DNA of 47,103 nt from Methylococcaceae bacterium (GTDB lineage: Bacteria > Pseudomonadota > Gammaproteobacteria > Methylococcales > Methylomonadaceae), in NCBI GenBank assembly GCA_013140705.1, contig JABFSH010000063.1, forward strand, positions 1 to 47,103. Direction: 5' to 3'. Of this stretch, positions 38,373 to 47,103 are shown one piece after another (position 1 is the stretch's first letter; each line of letters opens with the position of its first letter). The notes under the pieces were generated by a model. That model saw only the letters and a program-made list of their open reading frames with translations. It searched no databases and had not been told where the DNA came from. Both the position numbers and the translations under genes were made by a program.

Positions 38373-39014
38373 TTATGCGGCAGGAAGGCTTCGACGTTTT
38401 AACAAAAACAGCCCCATCAAACCGATTATTAAAGTTATATTTAAGGAAGGTTCGGGCACGGAGAGGGATGGCTGAGGAACTGCTGCGGTGTAACTTAATT
38501 CAACTTTGGCATAATCGCCAACTCGCAAGTTGTGAACATAAGAAAGAATTCCGCTGTCGTTACCGATAATTCTGTTGTAGTCAAACTTAAAGCTTACTTC
38601 GTCATCACCTACTAAAAGAAAATTAAAGTCGTCGGGTGACAGGGTGGCCCGTCCTACTATGTTACTTACATATTCATTTCCGGTATCCAAACTACCCGGT
38701 CCCATAATGTTGTCGTCTAAATTGGCATGATTGAGCCATCGCCCAAAAGAATACGAATCCACCGATAAATCAATCCATTCATTACTATTGCTAAAGTCGC
38801 CAAACACGGTAAAAGTAATCTTGACATCAGAACTTGATAGAGTTAATCCTGTAAAATTGATAAAAAAGGGATCGCTGTTATCAATGATTGAATCATTGAC
38901 TTCTTTGTAAATATCGATATCTATCGGGCTTGCATGCGTGTTAAGCGACATCAGTAAACTGATACTGAAGATACCAGTTAACGGGATGAGCTTTTTCAAG
39001 AAAGAGATTAACAT
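38373..39014 (-). CDS. PEP-CTERM surface protein
   Basis: A 213-residue exported protein. It has a signal peptide (cleavage after THA, near residue 28), a mature region of unknown fold with no cysteines, and a C-terminal sorting signal: VPEPS, one hydrophobic helix (about 188-205) and a basic KRRS end. This is the PEP-CTERM signal cut by an exosortase, so the protein is probably released or displayed with exopolysaccharide. The exosortase is not in the window. The ATG has GAGGTG 5 nt upstream. Preceded by a sigma-54-like promoter. Confidence 0.85.
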   Translation of the reverse strand: MLISFLKKLIPLTGIFSISLLMSLNTHASPIDIDIYKEVNDSIIDNSDPFFINFTGLTLSSSDVKITFTVFGDFSNSNEWIDLSVDSYSFGRWLNHANLDDNIMGPGSLDTGNEYVSNIVGRATLSPDDFNFLLVGDDEVSFKFDYNRIIGNDSGILSYVHNLRVGDYAKVELSYTAAVPQPSLSVPEPSLNITLIIGLMGLFLLKRRSLPAA

Positions 39015-39075
39015 TTTTCACCTCACTATTTACAATAGCTGTTATATGCAAAATATGTATTGTTAATATTGAGAA

Positions 39076-39092
39076 AGCATTAATCTTGCCAA
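39076..39092 (-). promoter_or_regulatory. Sigma-54-like promoter of the PEP-CTERM gene
   Basis: On the minus strand the sequence TTGGCAAGATTAATGCT places GG and GC at the spacing of the RpoN consensus TGGCACG-N4-TTGC (two mismatches). The predicted start near 39065 leaves a 51-nt leader. PEP-CTERM genes are commonly driven by RpoN with the PrsK/PrsR pair, which makes the site credible. Confidence 0.6.
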
Positions 39093-39273
39093 TATTAAAA
39101 TATTAATATATTTCTTAGACTAAGAAATTGCCTATCAGCATCGTCGTCGGTCTCAGTAAAAAATATAGACACTACTGATTAATTTGCACGGATCTCGTTG
39201 GCTAATTCGAGTCATTGAAATATCTGCAACTAAATTTGAGTTTTTGAACCTTGCCATTAAGTCAATACATCAA

Positions 39274-40911
39274 TCAGTTAAAAAATTTCTCAACACTGAT
39301 GACGGTTTTATAGACTCCCCACCCCAAAGGCATGAGAACCAGCGTCCAGGCTAACAAAACCAAAACATAATGCTTCGGTGTGTTGATGTTTGCGTTGATT
39401 TTCGGCTCGAATAGGGTTTTCTCATGCGCTAGCCGCTTTTCTTCATCAAGTTCTGCGTCGGTCATGAACCATTTGTCCGCTATTGGCCGAACCAATATGT
39501 TGCAGAGTAAACCGATCATTAGCATGCCGGCCAGGATCAGCATAGTTTGATTATAGACCTGCTCTCGGGGGATACCCAATTTCAGCTGATATTCCCGCAT
39601 GTAATTGACAATCACGGGGCCAAGGATTCCGGCAGTCGCCCAGGCAGTCAGCAAACGACCGTGAATGGCGCCTACCATTTGTGTTCCGAACAAATCGGCC
39701 AAATAGGCGGGTATGGTCGAAAAACCTCCGCCATACATACTCAGTATGACGCAAATGGCGGCGACAAATAACAGCTTATTGCCAGCCATCGCACTGCCAG
39801 GCACGCTGATATACAAAAGACTACCCACTACGAAAAATACAATATACGTCATTTTTCGGCCCATTTTGTCGGACAGACTGGCCCAAAAAAAACGACCGCC
39901 TATGTTGAATAAACTCAACAATGCCGTAAATCCGGCAGCGACTGTCGCGATTGCACTCAGTTCAGTTTTGTCGAGTTGACCATAGGTCTTGCCAAGACCG
40001 ATTAATTGTCCGCCAAAAACTTCCTGCAGCATGGGTGATGACATGCCAATCACGCCGATACCGGCACTGACATTCATGCATAGCACTCCCCAAAGTAGCC
40101 AAAACTGCTTAATTTTGAAGGCGTTTTTGACGTGGACATGGTGTTGGGTGATCATTTTATTATTGAGGCCAGGTGGTGGCGGTGTCCAACCTGCAGGTAG
40201 CCAACCTGTTGCCGGCAATCGATAACTTAATGCGCCAGTCATCATGAAAACAAAGTACAGGCAGGCCAATACAACAAAAGTTGGCATGACGCCGATATCG
40301 GTCGGAGAAGCAAACACCTTCATCAGTTCTGCAGCTAATGGTGAACCGATCATGGCGCCGCCGCCAAAGCCCATGATCGCCATGCCGGTGGCCATGCCGC
40401 GCTTATCCGGAAACCATTTGATAAGCGTTGATACCGGTGAAATATAGCCAAGCCCCAAACCAACACCACCGATAATGCCTGAGCCCAGCAACATCATCCA
40501 GAATTGGTGTAAATGAATGCCGAGTGCCGAAAACAGCATCCCGCCGCACCAACAGAACGTGCTGACAACGCCTGCCTTTCTTGGCCCGACACGTTCAAGC
40601 CAGCCGCCCCACAGTGCAGCCGATGAACCCAGGAATACGAAAAACAGGGTATAGGTCCAGCCCAGAGTGGAAATACGCCAATCGCAATGGGTTACGATAA
40701 GTTCCTGTAAAAAGTTGATCTCAGGTCCACAGGGCTTGCTTTCATTTATGCCTACGGCTTTAGATAACGGCAACCAGAACACAGAAAACCCATACGCCAT
40801 ACCGATGCATAAATGAATCGCCAGTGCGGCGGGAGGCACCAACCAGCGGTTGAAATCCGGGCCGGCAATGGTTCGTTCTTTTGCTAAAAATCCTGTCGAT
40901 GGGTTGTTCAT
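39274..40911 (-). CDS. OFA-family MFS transporter
   Basis: A 545-residue major-facilitator permease with about twelve helices. The N-terminal AIHLCIGMAYGFSVFWLPLSKA, the GGVGLGLGYISPVSTLIKWFPDKRGMATGMAIMGFG segment and the second-half NIGGRFFWASLSDKMGRKMTY are typical of the oxalate/formate antiporter (OFA) group. It is longer than YhjX (402) because of inserts, such as a cytoplasmic Pro-rich loop (GWTPPPPGLNNK) and a C-terminal tail ending in an extra hydrophobic helix. The substrate is unknown. A TATAAT on the minus strand at 40950-40955 is a possible -10 box. Confidence 0.85.
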   Translation of the reverse strand: MNNPSTGFLAKERTIAGPDFNRWLVPPAALAIHLCIGMAYGFSVFWLPLSKAVGINESKPCGPEINFLQELIVTHCDWRISTLGWTYTLFFVFLGSSAALWGGWLERVGPRKAGVVSTFCWCGGMLFSALGIHLHQFWMMLLGSGIIGGVGLGLGYISPVSTLIKWFPDKRGMATGMAIMGFGGGAMIGSPLAAELMKVFASPTDIGVMPTFVVLACLYFVFMMTGALSYRLPATGWLPAGWTPPPPGLNNKMITQHHVHVKNAFKIKQFWLLWGVLCMNVSAGIGVIGMSSPMLQEVFGGQLIGLGKTYGQLDKTELSAIATVAAGFTALLSLFNIGGRFFWASLSDKMGRKMTYIVFFVVGSLLYISVPGSAMAGNKLLFVAAICVILSMYGGGFSTIPAYLADLFGTQMVGAIHGRLLTAWATAGILGPVIVNYMREYQLKLGIPREQVYNQTMLILAGMLMIGLLCNILVRPIADKWFMTDAELDEEKRLAHEKTLFEPKINANINTPKHYVLVLLAWTLVLMPLGWGVYKTVISVEKFFN

Positions 40912-41058
40912 GTTATTTCACTGGATTGATATTGTGTCCGTAAAGCCGCATTATACGATGACAAGTCCATAAATCTTAATAGAAGTTAGGTCGGTCCAAG
41001 GCATTGTATTCAACTGTGATTAGACCAGTCACCAGATGGGTTGTTAAAGGAAATCACT

Positions 41059-41628
41059 ATGTATTGTGTCAAATCAAGATCAAGCAACGAAGAATTCATA
41101 AAAAAATCCCGTTTTATTGGCGTCATTATGCCCTGTGCCGACGAACAGTCCGTTTTAATCAGCCTGAAACAACTCTATCAGGAATACTTGGACGCCAGTC
41201 ATATTGCTTACGCCTATCGAATAAAAACCGATTCCGGCATTATTTATCGATTTAACGATGCCGGCGAACCGACTGGCACAGCTGGCAAACCAATATTTCA
41301 GCACTTAGAGGGAAAGGAGCTTGTCAATGTATTGGTTGCAGTAATTCGCTATTTCGGAGGTGTCAAGCTGGGGGCAGGTGGATTGACACGCGCCTACGGC
41401 AGCGCGGCCAGACAGGTGATCGAAACAGCGGAAATCAGTGCTTACATCGAATGGGTAAAAACCCGCTTAACAGTGGATTACAGCCAGATACAGGGTTTGG
41501 AATATGTTTTAAAAAAATTGGATGGGCAGATAGTAGAAAAGAAATTTTCGGAACAAGTTCGCTTGACTGTTCGGGTGCCGGCGGATCAGCTCAAAACATT
41601 ATTGGAGACCCTGCCGGGTCATGGTTGA
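41059..41628 (+). CDS. yigZ: YigZ/IMPACT family protein
   Basis: A 189-residue protein. The UPF0029 domain (SRFIGVIMPCADEQS, ASHIAYAYRI, RFNDAGEPTGTAGKPIFQHLEG, VLVAVIRYFGGVKLGAGGLTRAY) is complete, followed by the DUF1949 domain. Members are related to eukaryotic IMPACT, a regulator of Gcn2; the bacterial role is unsettled. I chose the ATG at 41059 because AAAGGAA lies 6 nt upstream; the longer frame to 41041 adds only six residues. Confidence 0.9.
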   Translation: MYCVKSRSSNEEFIKKSRFIGVIMPCADEQSVLISLKQLYQEYLDASHIAYAYRIKTDSGIIYRFNDAGEPTGTAGKPIFQHLEGKELVNVLVAVIRYFGGVKLGAGGLTRAYGSAARQVIETAEISAYIEWVKTRLTVDYSQIQGLEYVLKKLDGQIVEKKFSEQVRLTVRVPADQLKTLLETLPGHG

Positions 41629-41632
41629 TGTG

Positions 41633-42349
41633 TCAAATGCGCAGTTTTTGTATTCTGTCTTTATAAGAGATATACATCATCGTAGAGACCAGCATGTATA
41701 AAACGGGTGTCAATAAAGGAATGACACTTGAACACAAAATGGCATTGAGAAAGATAAAGCCGAGCATTCTGTATATCGAACCCTGGCAGTTTGTCGACAG
41801 TCGCTTGCCTTGTGCTTTTGCTTCGCTCCAGCGGTAGTTGCTGAACAACATCAACGGGTAACTAAACCAGCTACCCAGGGTGATTAACATTAGCAGGATA
41901 AAAATTAATGCGACATTGGCATAGGCATAGAGCCAGCTTGCTATGTCATGTACAGATTTATGATTAAGGTAGCTGGGTGTCAGTTCCCAATTGAAGAAAA
42001 ACAAGCCGATTTTGTAATAATTGCCTGAAATAATATTCGCGATTGCCATAAAGACAAACCAGAAAAGTACAATACCAGTTGCTGCCAGGACCGCCAGGGG
42101 CAGGCTTTGTCGTATCGCCCAAAAAAAACCCACTGCAGTTTCGGGTGAAGCTTTGAGATCAATATATTTGACGACTCCGACACCTACAAACAAGCAGACA
42201 ACGGCTGAAAAAATACCTATCGCCGGTGAGATACGCCCGATTATCAGTATCACTGCAACAAACAAGGTGTAGCTAATCCACACCATTGGATCTCGACTGA
42301 CAAAAAGTAACGATTGTTGTAGCCAATAGCCAAATTTTGCCTGTTTCAC
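41633..42349 (-). CDS. Polytopic membrane protein
   Basis: A 238-residue protein with about five or six hydrophobic helices (about residues 22-42, 45-65, 88-110, 145-165, 168-180, 205-228). It resembles the BPSS1780-type membrane proteins of proteobacteria, which have no assigned function. The start overlaps the trpS stop by 4 bp, so translation is probably coupled. Convergent with yigZ, with only 4 bp between the stops. Confidence 0.7.
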   Translation of the reverse strand: MKQAKFGYWLQQSLLFVSRDPMVWISYTLFVAVILIIGRISPAIGIFSAVVCLFVGVGVVKYIDLKASPETAVGFFWAIRQSLPLAVLAATGIVLFWFVFMAIANIISGNYYKIGLFFFNWELTPSYLNHKSVHDIASWLYAYANVALIFILLMLITLGSWFSYPLMLFSNYRWSEAKAQGKRLSTNCQGSIYRMLGFIFLNAILCSSVIPLLTPVLYMLVSTMMYISYKDRIQKLRI

Positions 42350-43359
42350 GGTGCTATCCTGGAAATTCCTACAGACTCGCGAAGTCTTTTGATAAACGGA
42401 ACGCTGATTGCCCGTGCCTTTTGGGCGCCTTCCTGCAATTGTTCTTCGATGTGCTGCGGTGCCTGCATTAACGCTTCGTAGCGTTCTCGGGCCGGCGTGA
42501 TGTGATCATTAATGTAATCGAACAACACCTGTTTCATTTCACCCCAGGATATGCCCTGCGCATAGCGTTGCCGAATTTCAGCCACTTCCGAAGGCGTTGC
42601 GAATGCCTGATAAATGCCAAACAAGCTACAGCCTTCCGGATCTTTCGGCTCGCCGGGTTCCAGGGAATTGGTTTTAATCTTGTTGATGAGTTTTTTTAAT
42701 TTCTTTTCCGGTTCGAATAATGGAATGGTGTTGTTGTAACTTTTGCTCATCTTCCGTCCATCCAGCCCGGCTAGAGTGGCGGTGTTATCATCGATGACTG
42801 CCTCTGGCAGGGCAAAGTGGTCACCATAAATATGATTGAAGCGTCCGGCAATATCGCGAGCCATTTCAATATGTTGAATCTGGTCCTTACCAACCGGTAC
42901 TTTATTGGCATTAAACATCAGGATATCGGCGGCCATCAGAATCGGGTAACTGAATAAGCCCATGGTGATGCCTTTGTCGGGATCATTTTCATTGCTGAGT
43001 TCATTGTCGGCAACGGCCGCTTTATAAGCATGGGCTCTGTTCATCAGGCCTTTGGCCGTAACACAGGTCAATAACCAGGTTAATTCCATAATCTCAGGAA
43101 CATCGGATTGCCTATAAAAAACCGCATTGGACGTATCCAGGCCAAAAGCCAGCCAGGTTGCGGCGATTTCCAGACTGGATAGCCTGACTTTTTCGGGCTC
43201 CTGGCACTTGATCAGTGCGTGATAGTCAGCAAGAAAATAAAATGGTGTGACATTTGCGTTTTTACTTGCGGCAATGGCTGGTCTGATGGCGCCGACATAA
43301 TTTCCTAAGTGCGGTGTTCCTGTCGTTGTAATTCCTGTTAAAACGATTGCTTTGTTCAT
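42346..43359 (-). CDS. trpS: Tryptophanyl-tRNA synthetase
   Basis: A 337-residue class I synthetase (E. coli: 334). It charges tRNA-Trp. The HIGH-like motif is [14 protein letters not shown] (about residues 13-26), the KMSKS motif is in [18 protein letters not shown], and [17 protein letters not shown] is the usual tryptophan-binding region. Confidence 0.95.
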   Translation of the reverse strand: MNKAIVLTGITTTGTPHLGNYVGAIRPAIAASKNANVTPFYFLADYHALIKCQEPEKVRLSSLEIAATWLAFGLDTSNAVFYRQSDVPEIMELTWLLTCVTAKGLMNRAHAYKAAVADNELSNENDPDKGITMGLFSYPILMAADILMFNANKVPVGKDQIQHIEMARDIAGRFNHIYGDHFALPEAVIDDNTATLAGLDGRKMSKSYNNTIPLFEPEKKLKKLINKIKTNSLEPGEPKDPEGCSLFGIYQAFATPSEVAEIRQRYAQGISWGEMKQVLFDYINDHITPARERYEALMQAPQHIEEQLQEGAQKARAISVPFIKRLRESVGISRIAP

Positions 43360-43665
43360 TATAAGGTTACTCAGAGCTTCTTTGTTTTTGTGGTTCTCAT
43401 CACGAGGCGATAATTGTTGATGATATCAATCTCTGTTTTGAGTATTACAGAGAGTTTATACCCGTTATTTTTCATTTCGGAAGAGCGTATCAGCTGTAAA
43501 GCTTAACAATCGCTTTGTAGAATAACAAATGCTATTTTGTCTATCCGATTGACGGCCAGGGTAATTAGTCAATAGTCTCTGAAACCCGATTTCTGATGAT
43601 TGCATTTTTATTTTTAATCCAATAGACTGCTTTGAGTCAAATTCACAGCATTCATAAAGATTTCC
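43360..43665. other. Intergenic region
   Basis: About 305 bp between the divergent trpS and the coiled-coil pair. I see no gene, terminator or convincing promoter. It must hold the promoters of both directions. Confidence 0.4.
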
Positions 43666-44994
43666 ATGGGTATATTAAACGTTAACACGTTCAAAAATAA
43701 CAAATTCGCCTTGCTGAAAAATGGAAGCTTCAGCAAATTTGACAGGAACGGCTTGGGCAGTTGGCTAAACAGCATTCAGACGCTTTTTGTCGGGGTATTA
43801 AGGATCTGGTCAATTCCCATTGTTTTGATGCTCAGTGTGGCATCCGGATTTACTACTTATTACGGTCTTTCGCATTTTATTGTGCCCTGGATTGCGTTAA
43901 TCATTACGATTGCAATTCAATCCATTATTGTTATCTGTTCACTGGAGATTGCCAGCATCCACTGGAAGGCCAACCGGATGCGCTATTTAAGCGTACTGCT
44001 CTCCTTATTGGTGGCAATTGCAGCATCAATTACCTTTTCGTATTTCAAGTTTTACGAAATTTCTCAAAGTGAAACGATACACAGCGATCGCATCAATCAG
44101 ATACGCCAGGATGTTAACAATTATCTATCGGTCATTTTGTCAACTAAAAGCAAGATTCTGAAGCAACAAAAAGACGAACTGGACAAAGCCAATCAGGATG
44201 TAACGCAGGCTTACTTTGGCACCCACGCTCAAATTTCCGAAGCGCAAAAGCGCGTGGTCGGGCAGGGGCCTTTTTGGCGACATTACAATCAGCTCTATCA
44301 GGCTAAAAAGCAGGAATTTGAGCAAGTGGAACAGGATTTTCGCCGGCTGGACGATGAAATTCGAAAATTGCAAACCAGTTTGAACGTTTTGGAGATTGAT
44401 ACCGAAAATAATCACCGATTAATGGTCTCAGGATTACAGGAGGTCGAACTTAAATTTAATCGACTCGTTTCAAATGCCGGAGTACTTGCTCCCACAGCGC
44501 CGATATTGATGACCTATGTCCAGTTGATGCAAGGTATCACACCTTCATTTTCAATGTGGAAGGGATTTTCACTGTTTGCGTTTTCCTGTGCTGCGATGGT
44601 TGATTTTTTCACGTTTTTACTGTCCTATCGCCTGGAGTTTACTGCGCCAGGCCCATTGACCGAGCAAGAACAGGAATTGGTATTTGAATGCATCAGACAG
44701 TTTTCAGAATTCAGAATTAATGAAAATGATGAGCTGGAAATGGTGATCGAAAAAACCGAAATTGAACGGGCAAGACGCTATTCAGACTGGTCGCGGATGT
44801 TTGCTGTCGGCTTTTTATTGAGTCGTGGCTTTTTACGTAAAATTGATGATAGATCTGTGGAATTTGCGCCCAATTTTTATCCGCTGATCGCCGAGCGCAT
44901 GGGGGAGCAGTTGCGAACGATAAAATCTCAAGCCTCGCCGAAGCCAGTGGAAAAGATGGTGGAAAACTTGGCGAGTGTTGAGGTGGTCGAATGA
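43666..44994 (+). CDS. Membrane/coiled-coil hypothetical protein (first gene of a pair)
   Basis: A 442-residue protein I do not recognise. After a hydrophilic N-terminus there are three helices (about residues 40-62, 69-95 and 105-125), a long soluble coiled coil (about 140-270), a fourth hydrophobic helix (about 303-325) and a cytoplasmic C-terminal domain (about 335-442) with RARRYSDWSRMFAVGFLL. The layout, with a helix cluster, a coiled-coil arm and one further helix, recalls DUF4407-type membrane proteins, but I have no diagnostic motif. Its stop overlaps the start of the next gene (ATGA), so the two proteins are probably made together. Confidence 0.75.
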   Translation: MGILNVNTFKNNKFALLKNGSFSKFDRNGLGSWLNSIQTLFVGVLRIWSIPIVLMLSVASGFTTYYGLSHFIVPWIALIITIAIQSIIVICSLEIASIHWKANRMRYLSVLLSLLVAIAASITFSYFKFYEISQSETIHSDRINQIRQDVNNYLSVILSTKSKILKQQKDELDKANQDVTQAYFGTHAQISEAQKRVVGQGPFWRHYNQLYQAKKQEFEQVEQDFRRLDDEIRKLQTSLNVLEIDTENNHRLMVSGLQEVELKFNRLVSNAGVLAPTAPILMTYVQLMQGITPSFSMWKGFSLFAFSCAAMVDFFTFLLSYRLEFTAPGPLTEQEQELVFECIRQFSEFRINENDELEMVIEKTEIERARRYSDWSRMFAVGFLLSRGFLRKIDDRSVEFAPNFYPLIAERMGEQLRTIKSQASPKPVEKMVENLASVEVVE

Positions 44995-46229
44995 GTAGTA
45001 ATGATTCAGACATTCAAGCCTGGTTGTCAGGTATCAATCCGTTGGAAGATCTTGCCCTGGAAGTGTGGGACCCCGGATTTGACGTTGAGCGAAAAGTAGT
45101 TCAGTCAAAATTAGGTCCCTACAATAATCTGTTTCTTTGCCCGCCCAAATTTGTTCCCCGTTTTTATCACCACATTTATCCTCTGCTGATTGAAGATTGG
45201 CACCTTGATGTTGGGGTTGATCTGTACGGCGGCTTTTGCAGAATGGATGCCGATTTGCATGTACATTTTCAAGCCACTCTACGTTATGCCGAAAGAAATC
45301 AGGATGCCTTGTCGCAACTCAATCGCCAGATCAAACTCAGTTATGAAGGTTTGATCAAGGACTTGGTGTCTTCTGAGTTACGAAATCTCAAGGACGGCAG
45401 CTGGGTAAAATCCGGATTGGCCGATGTTGAAAAAGCTATAGAGTTCGCTATCAACGAAACATTGTTGTTAAAACAAATCCAGTGTCGCGCGGTTTGTGTG
45501 TTGAAACCCACCTTCGAAGAATTTTCAGACGCGGCCAAGCTGGATGGCCGCTTCATTCAGGAGAATGTTTATCTAAATGTACTGCAGAAAAATTTTGAAT
45601 TCAGGGAAAAGCAGGGACAGGAACTGTTCCGACAGGAAGAAGAACTGGATTTGCAGCGGCTGAAACATATCAACCAGGAGAATGAAATTCAGCAGCAAAT
45701 GCAATTCCTGAAAGCGGAAAATACCAAACGCTTACTGGAAGAGCAGCGTAAACAGTTGACTGAACAATACGACATTGAAAAGCGTCTGCATGCTGACAAG
45801 ATAAAACACGAAAAGCAATTGCAGGAAATTGAACAAACCGCCGAACTTGAATACAGGAAAGATCAATTACCCAAGATGCAGGAATTGGAGCTGCAAATGC
45901 ACGCCAAGAAACTTCAACACGATACCTTGTTGAAAGAAAAGGAATTGCAGTCGGCGATTAAATCACAGGAAACCTTCCAGATGGAATGGCAAAAAATCCA
46001 GGAGCATCTCGAAGAAGAAAAATTGAAACACCAAAGCCGCTTAAAGGAAATGCAGATCGAGGCAGAACTTAAGGAGCTGGAGCTGCGAAGAGAAGCATCG
46101 CAAAATAAAGATGAGTATTTACGCAGGGAAATCGAATGGCTGGTGCTGGATAAACAGCGCGCTGAATTGACGCGCGCCATCAAAGAAGCTGAAAAAAGCA
46201 CTGAAGATGCCAGAACCAGTTCTTCATAA
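44991..46229 (+). CDS. SPFH-like/coiled-coil hypothetical protein (second gene of a pair)
   Basis: A 412-residue protein without a signal peptide or membrane helix. The first ~190 residues have mixed structure; the stretch with LHVHFQATLRYAERNQDALSQL, a helical VSSELRN segment and QCRAVCVLKP has the order of a stomatin/flotillin (SPFH) domain, though sequence identity is too low to be sure. From about residue 195 the chain is one long, highly charged coiled coil to about 405, rich in Glu, Gln and Lys. It probably works with the membrane protein encoded immediately upstream. Function unknown. Confidence 0.7.
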   Translation: MSSNDSDIQAWLSGINPLEDLALEVWDPGFDVERKVVQSKLGPYNNLFLCPPKFVPRFYHHIYPLLIEDWHLDVGVDLYGGFCRMDADLHVHFQATLRYAERNQDALSQLNRQIKLSYEGLIKDLVSSELRNLKDGSWVKSGLADVEKAIEFAINETLLLKQIQCRAVCVLKPTFEEFSDAAKLDGRFIQENVYLNVLQKNFEFREKQGQELFRQEEELDLQRLKHINQENEIQQQMQFLKAENTKRLLEEQRKQLTEQYDIEKRLHADKIKHEKQLQEIEQTAELEYRKDQLPKMQELELQMHAKKLQHDTLLKEKELQSAIKSQETFQMEWQKIQEHLEEEKLKHQSRLKEMQIEAELKELELRREASQNKDEYLRREIEWLVLDKQRAELTRAIKEAEKSTEDARTSSS

Positions 46230-46313
46230 GTGAAAACCAAACACATTACGCTTCGAAAGTTTTTGGTAATTATTCAGCGCCCTTAAAACTCACGCCCTAT
46301 ATTCATGGAGGTG

Positions 46314-47103
46314 CTATAAGATAAAGTCAGGCAACTTGCCATCGAAAAGCAGGGTGAGAGCTTGGGTTGCCGACACCTGGTTTTTGCGGCAAGTCGACAA
46401 ATAGCTGCGGACACGGCAAAAAATGTCGGTCCCTTCTGGCGAGCGGAAACAGCCGGAGATTTTCTGCTGAAGCTTGGTCATGCGGATGTCGTTCTCGCCT
46501 TGATTATTGGTACCCACAGGGCATAAATGAACGGCACCTCGGCGTCGGTCAGAAACCTGAGGGCTTCGGTTTCGTAGTTCAGCAACCGCTCGAGCAAGTT
46601 TCGCGATTTGCTGCGCTTGGGTCGACCTCGCCGGCCCGGCACTAGACTCGGTTCGGGGGGTGGGCATTCGCTTTCGGCTTGCTGCAGTAGGGTCCGGTAT
46701 TGCGCATGGAATGCGGTCGCCTGCGCAGCAGGCAGTGCGCCCCCATGTGCCGTGACGGCCTGTTGCATCGTCAGCAACAAATCGATCATGTCCTCCACAC
46801 CCCTTTTGGCATGGGCATGGTAAAGCGTCCATTGCGGGTTGGACACACAATGCAGCCAATGCGTTTTGCCGGCGATATGGATGCCGGTCTCGTCGCTGTG
46901 CAACACGCGGGTAGCGAGCTAATCGGCAATTGCAGTTGATCCTGAAACTGCTCCTGCACCCGTTGGTAGGGAATCCGTTGATACTGCGACAGGTAGACCG
47001 CCTGGGCCTTGACGCCGTTGCCGTATTGAACGGCCTTGGTGACGTGCGCCGGAAACGGGGCGGTATAACGCTGTCCGTGTTGATCTTGCAGAATCTCGGC
47101 CCG
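46314..47103 (-). pseudogene. Degenerate IS66-family transposase
   Basis: The remains of an IS66-type transposase, right-truncated by the window edge. Pieces in order are AEILQDQHGQRYTAPFPAHVTKAVQYGNGVKAQAVYLSQYQ (partial N-terminal), HSDETGIHIAGKTHWLHC with the first catalytic Asp, HAKRGVEDM, NLLERLLNYETEALRFLTDAEVPF, then ENDIRMTKLQQKISGCFRS at the end. The parts are in different frames: there is a frame break at about 46910-46925 and another at about 46500-46540. The expected sequence between the first Asp segment and LLLTMQQAV, which normally holds the second catalytic Asp, is missing. The transposase cannot be active. Confidence 0.8.

Overview
The window looks like a chromosomal segment of a gammaproteobacterium. 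The evidence is the conserved order pyrG-kdsA-eno-ftsB-ispD-ispF, a RNase E gene divergent from rluC, and YgjP, YajD, LplT and TrpS proteins of Enterobacteria/Pseudomonas type. Moderate GC, a PEP-CTERM protein behind a sigma-54-like promoter, an OFA-type transporter and a PgaBCD exopolysaccharide locus would suit an environmental lineage such as the Methylococcales. That placement is inference; there is no rRNA or other marker here. I saw no tRNA, rRNA or CRISPR array.

Layout. 1-127: the end of an IS66-family element whose terminal repeat forms the stop codon of a secreted-protein gene. 124-1887: that secreted protein and LplT. 1975-5585: a phage-shock-like module with a sigma-54 activator divergent from a PspA/IM30-like gene and a polytopic membrane protein. 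It has a good -24/-12 promoter and a 16-bp direct repeat placed like an upstream activating sequence. 5882-9832: a small membrane protein converging on pgaD, then pgaC and pgaB (poly-N-acetylglucosamine synthesis, no pgaA). 10019-11379: PPK2, YajD-like HNH protein, and a MITE-like palindrome. 11511-13846: PepSY protein, PhoP-like regulator, PhoQ-like kinase. 13996-16571: rluC, HAD phosphatase, S49 peptidase. 17083-21938: rne, ggt, a phosphopantetheinyl transferase. 21983-24906: a coiled-coil protein and an Aer-like chemoreceptor ending in a CheR-docking-type pentapeptide.

25495-30841 is the housekeeping block ispF, ispD, ftsB, eno, kdsA, pyrG. 30842-31978 is a gene graveyard: a DUF4010 gene broken by two in-frame stops, an intact 51-residue membrane protein and a possible exonuclease scrap. 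32028-33607 holds a DUF5710 protein, YgjP and a glutamine amidotransferase. 33697-39092 is a surface region: a subtilase with Glu at the usual Asp position, a UDP-glucuronate-4-epimerase-like enzyme, a glycosyltransferase, and a PEP-CTERM protein. 39274-43359 holds an OFA-like transporter, YigZ, a membrane protein and TrpS.

43666-46229 is a translationally coupled pair of unrecognised proteins: a membrane/coiled-coil protein followed by a protein with an SPFH-like N-terminal half and a long coiled coil. Together with the Psp-like module it is the best candidate for an undescribed system. The window ends in a decayed IS66-type transposase (46314-47103).
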